Of a stretch of DNA of 64,000 bases, positions 60,413-64,000 are shown in pieces. A program made the translations under genes and the position numbers. The stretch is taken from NCBI GenBank assembly GCA_018806915.1, contig JAGKQI010000043.1, forward strand, positions 744,001-808,000. Reading direction: 5' to 3'. The DNA comes from Phytophthora colocasiae (taxonomy: Eukaryota > Oomycota > Peronosporomycetes > Peronosporales > Peronosporaceae). The notes below the pieces were generated by a model. It was not told the DNA's origin and did no database searches. It worked only from the letters and a program-made list of their open reading frames with translations. Positions within the stretch are counted from its first letter, which is position 1. Each line of letters begins with the position of its first letter.

Positions 60413-60419
60413 GTTTAAC
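60375..60419 (-). promoter_or_regulatory. -1 ribosomal frameshift signal, element C gag-pol
   Basis: The minus strand has GTTAAAC (60413-60419) in gag frame G TTA AAC, directly followed by TAA (60410-60412). Seven bases after the heptamer CCCG begins an outer stem with CGGG (60402-60405 with 60375-60378), and inside it hairpin TCGGAT-GGGG-ATCCGA (60386-60401). The -1 frame reads straight into the protease ORF (ELCVLVCVGPELRKT). It has the same layout as in element E. Confidence 0.7.
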
Positions 60420-63400
60420 GGCTTCCCGGAGTCTGCCTCATCACTCAGGAGTTTCTCCCGTAGGTGGTTCGGCATGTCCTTGAGTGCACCTTGTCGAGCA
60501 AGTTGCTTGAGTGCTTCCAGAGTTTTCAGATCTTCACAGGGTTTTCCAGAGTGTACTCTTCCACATACTTCACAGGGTGGCATCCGACACATTCGACTCG
60601 GGTGTCCCTTCTCCAGGCATCGGTCACACGTGACATCTCTCCAGCAATCTTCCTCTGAGTGTCCTGAGCGTTGACATTTTTCACAGAACTTGTTCCAGTA
60701 GCCACTATTCTCATGACGCCTCTGGTGGAATCCTTGACCTGACGATCCAGACGGGGACTGGGGCGGCGGGCGCCATCCCATATTATCCATCACTTGATAT
60801 ACCTCATTCGTCAGAGTCTGCGTCCAATCTGCACTTGGTGGGGCTTTTGAATTGTTCGAAGATGCTTGCGCAGTACTCTCATCACGAGTAGACTCTGAAG
60901 TCGCACTTGGAGTTCTGGAATCACCCGTCTGATCTCTGGTATCCTGATTGGATTTCAAAGATTCCTTATGGTTTTCAGAGTCTTCAGAGTCATAGTCTTT
61001 AGAATCCATATCTCTTGCGACATAAGTCCGATGCACACGCTTGGGCTTGAACTGTCCTCGCGGAATCTTGTCAGCCCGGAAATCTCGAGACTTCGCAGGG
61101 GTCATCTCTTGGTCACCAGTTCGCCACCGTCTTCATCTTGCTGCAACGCATATTCCAAGTCTGAAATCCGTCGAAATCTCTGACCTTGCAGCGAAGTTTT
61201 CAGACGTGCATCTTTAAGCTTCGTGATGAATCGTAGTACATGCTTCTCAAGACGCTTGGACGACTTTCTGAAATCGATGTCAGCTTTCCCACAGCAGAAT
61301 TAAGTCGGTAGAAAAATTCAAGCGGAGTCTCAGAGTCCTTCATAGCCATCGTAAAGTACCTCTCAGAATACGATGACCGAGCTTTGCAATAACGTTTCTT
61401 GAACTCCGAAGACAGCTCTTTCCAGTCACGGGACACACTTTTGGGAAGCTGGTTAAACCAGTCTCGCGCAGACACAGGGAGCTTCAACTTAAGTTCCTGG
61501 ATGCGCGTCTTAGTCGACCAACCTCCTTGAGAAGCCATATTCGTAAACCGCTCCCGCTAGTGGACACGTTCCCTGAGTGTAGCTTTGGGGTCGAATTCTC
61601 CAAGGTTTTTGGAGTTCATGAACGGCCTCAGTGTCAGAAGTGTGGTTCCGGCCTGTGCTTGAGTTGCTGCCGTCAGATTCACCACTTCACCTGGCTCCGA
61701 GTTTTCTGATGACGAGCTCGCAGAGTCTGAGCTCGAGTTATCAGAGTCTCCGCCAGAGTCTGGCGCTCTATCATGACGTTTCTCTCTGCGAGACGCTCTT
61801 CGATCTCCGTTAGGCCGTCTAGCTTCAGTTTTCTGCGGCGGATCTCGTCTCGGAGTAGGTGCACGTCTAGTATCACCCTTGGTCTCTGTCACCGAAGTCG
61901 CTTGAGTCACCTGGGTGGCCGTAGCAGTCGTAGCGACGCCATTCCTCTCAGCCTTCACTCGCTTCGTCCCCGTGCTTCGTGCAAAGGCAGCTTGCTGGAA
62001 GGTCGCAACCTCTCGAGATTCTGTTTTGAGATCCGGCGAATGTGAAATGGGTTCAACCCCAACCCTACTTGCGTCACTTCTGATTTTCGACCCTGATACT
62101 GGGTACATAGTTGCAACTTCAGGGTTCCCAGTGTTAAACACCGGGGTTGCAGTTGCTGAATCAGGGCGACCGACACTTCGCGCCTCTTGAACTTGGGATA
62201 ATGTCGCTCGGAGGTTTCTCAACTGATCGGCTTGGAACCGTTTCATGTTCTGAGAACTTTCTTTCTCCCTGTTGCGCTCGGCTTCCATGACTTTCATTCG
62301 CTGCTGTAAAGCTTCCATTTGAGAAATCCAGTCCTGTTTCATCTCGTCAGTCGCACGTGCACGTTCGGCTTCGGTCTCAGCCTCTCTTTGTCGCCAGCGT
62401 TCAGCAAACTCTGATTCCAGACGTTGGTTTTCAAAGTTCCGGAGCTCCGTTTTCAGAGTTTCCAACTCTGCCGCGCTGCGATTTCTGAGTTTACTCTCAG
62501 ATACCAGACTTCTTCGTTCTTCAGCGTCGTCGGCACGTCTCTCAGCTTCCAGCCTCGCATTTTCGGACTTCAGCAAGCGCTCAGTGAGCGTCTGAATCTC
62601 GCGTCTTGCCTCCAAGTCACGTTGCTCTCGACGGCGATCGCGTTCCATGGACTCCAAGCGTTCTCGGGCCAAGAAATCCATCTGCGCTTGCTCCATCCGG
62701 CTTTGCCACTCCTGCTGCTGCCTCATGACGTTCAACTCGATCTGGGCAGGTCCTGATCTCTGAGAACTTCGAGCTTCAGACTTCGTACGACTCGACGCGA
62801 CGGAACTCAAGCGTCGGGACGGTGGTTTTGGAAGGTCTTCACTCTTCACACTTTGGCGGTGGCTCTGGTGACTTTCGCTTCGGGTGAAGGTAGATACAGG
62901 TGGAATCTCTGTGGTCAATTGTCTGAAATCCCGTGAAGAGTTTCCGACAGACGCGGTTTCCAGACTTCGTGATCAACACCTCTGGTTCCTCTTCCGGCAT
63001 GTCGACATCTTCAAGTTCTGGTTTCACTGGTAACAACGTTCGCGTCACTTGGATCCCCATGCCTTCAGAGACTGCACCTCCTACATCAGCGCCTTGAGCG
63101 ATTAACGCCAGACTTCCTGTGGACAGCGACATATGTGATGCCGCCCCTCGACTCATAGACATCAAGGACGAGTCTGTAGAGCTTCAGCGTGAAGTCTGGA
63201 ATCCCGACGACTGGTCATCCGAGGTCCCAATGACACTGGGAACTGGCACGTCCGACCTCCGAGTCTGAGAAGTGTTGTGATCTTCAGACATTGGAGTTTC
63301 AGATTCCGGTCGCGTGTTGTCAGAGTGACTCTCATACTGCGGCAGTGAAGACAGCGACGGCGTTAATAAAGCTGACGGTGTTGACGGGACTTGTGGGCGC

Positions 63401-64000
63401 TGCGGTCCCTGCTGCAAGCGCTTGGACTGCGGCGGCTCATCACTGCCGGAACCGTCAGAACTATGCGTCACTCGGAGTCCGGTCACCCGGAGTCGCATGA
63501 TCAGTCGTCGTCCTTGTAGGTCAGCATCCTTGTCAGGTAATACACGGTCTGCTTCATCTTGGCTTGTTGTGTCTTCTCGTTTAATGTCTTCTGGGAGTCG
63601 GTTCACTTGTAACCTGGCGGTCACGGTGGCCCACTCAACCAATTCCACAGCGAGTCGACTCTGAAGTTCGGACGCCACGCTGCGTACTTGGGACTCAATG
63701 ACAGCTGACGCTTGTGTCTGAGACCATGTTGGGAGGAGGTTCTGGAATTCAAAACCCGCCTCGTGCAGCATTGGCTGAAGAATTGCCACACAATCTGGTG
63801 CTGTCAACGTGCTCATCGGAATCTCGACGTAGGAAAGGTCTTGGATCCGACCAAAACCATGACGCCTCACGTGAAACTCTGAGATCCACATATCCTCAGG
63901 GAAGACAGAGGAACATCGCCACTTGATGTAGTCACCGGTCGCGGCAGCAGCTTTCTGACAAGCATCAGCACTAAGCTTCATCGTCGGCCACATATATTCG
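60410..64000 (-). pseudogene. Gag of gypsy element C (5' end beyond the window)
   Basis: Pieces in order: 63993-63184 (YIKWRCSSVFPEDMWISEFH, YVEIPMSTLTAPDCVAIL), 63165-62839, 62918-61557 (long Glu/Arg coiled coil, ERDRRREQRDLEARREIQTL, then a Ser-rich linker and TLRERVH), 61538-61200 (capsid core, LKLPVSARDWFNQLP), and 61105-60410 (zinc knuckles CEKCQRSGHSEEDC and CDRCLEKGHPSRMC, end LARQGALKDMP). Breaks lie near 63180, 62900, 61550 and 61150. Homologous to element B gag, which supplies the missing N-terminus (about 240 residues plus the LTR lie to the right). Confidence 0.88.

Overview
This window looks like a gene-poor, transposon-packed block of an oomycete nuclear genome, most likely Phytophthora or a close relative. 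The evidence is a Crinkler (CRN) gene with the LFLAK and HVLV motifs, short 62-71 bp introns in a COG3-like gene, several Ty3/gypsy families of oomycete type, Helitron-like, PIF/Harbinger-like, piggyBac-like and MULE-like relics, and amplified SET, Ulp1 and Myb/DOT1-like gene fragments. The only ordinary host genes I can support are COG3 (16562-18539, +) and the CRN gene (18583-20604, -), which converge with about 45-80 bp between them. Nearly everything else is mobile DNA.

Layout. 1-5343: gypsy family 'A': 5'-cut integrase (+), 36-bp tandem repeats, a 641-aa antisense ORF (-), and a broken multi-pass membrane ORF (+). 5809-12385: family 'E' gag and protease (-), saturated with GGATCC, split by a 1.9-kb solo LTR (6917-8798). 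12386-13880: an internally deleted copy of family 'B/C'. 13990-14577: MULE relic. 14717-16312: SET-domain pseudogene with two in-frame stops. 16562-20604: COG3 and CRN. 20664-23145: inverted repeats and two adjoining Helitron-like elements. 23653-29235: Ulp1-like, Myb/DOT1-like and piggyBac-like relics. 29658-32536: a 1,259-bp inverted duplication of an LTR around a 361-bp spacer. 30924-42970: gypsy 'B' (+), decayed, carrying a solo LTR that itself carries a Harbinger-like element. 42971 to the window end: gypsy 'C' (-), interrupted at 47503-55375 by a complete gypsy 'D' (-) with two 411-bp LTRs and a 5-bp target duplication.

How the parts work together. Gag-pol expression looks like -1 frameshifting. 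Families E and B/C end gag with GTTAAAC directly before the stop; in E and C the -1 frame runs into the protease frame. D has GGGAAAC, a 7-nt spacer and a 10-bp stem. Families A, B/C and D each carry, between integrase and the 3' end, a long ORF on the opposite strand pointing back at pol. In D this antisense ORF overlaps the chromodomain. I regard this recurrent convergent antisense ORF as the best candidate for an undescribed system here. No tools were used: domain calls are by eye, and words such as 'identical' rest on the stretches and translated frames I compared.
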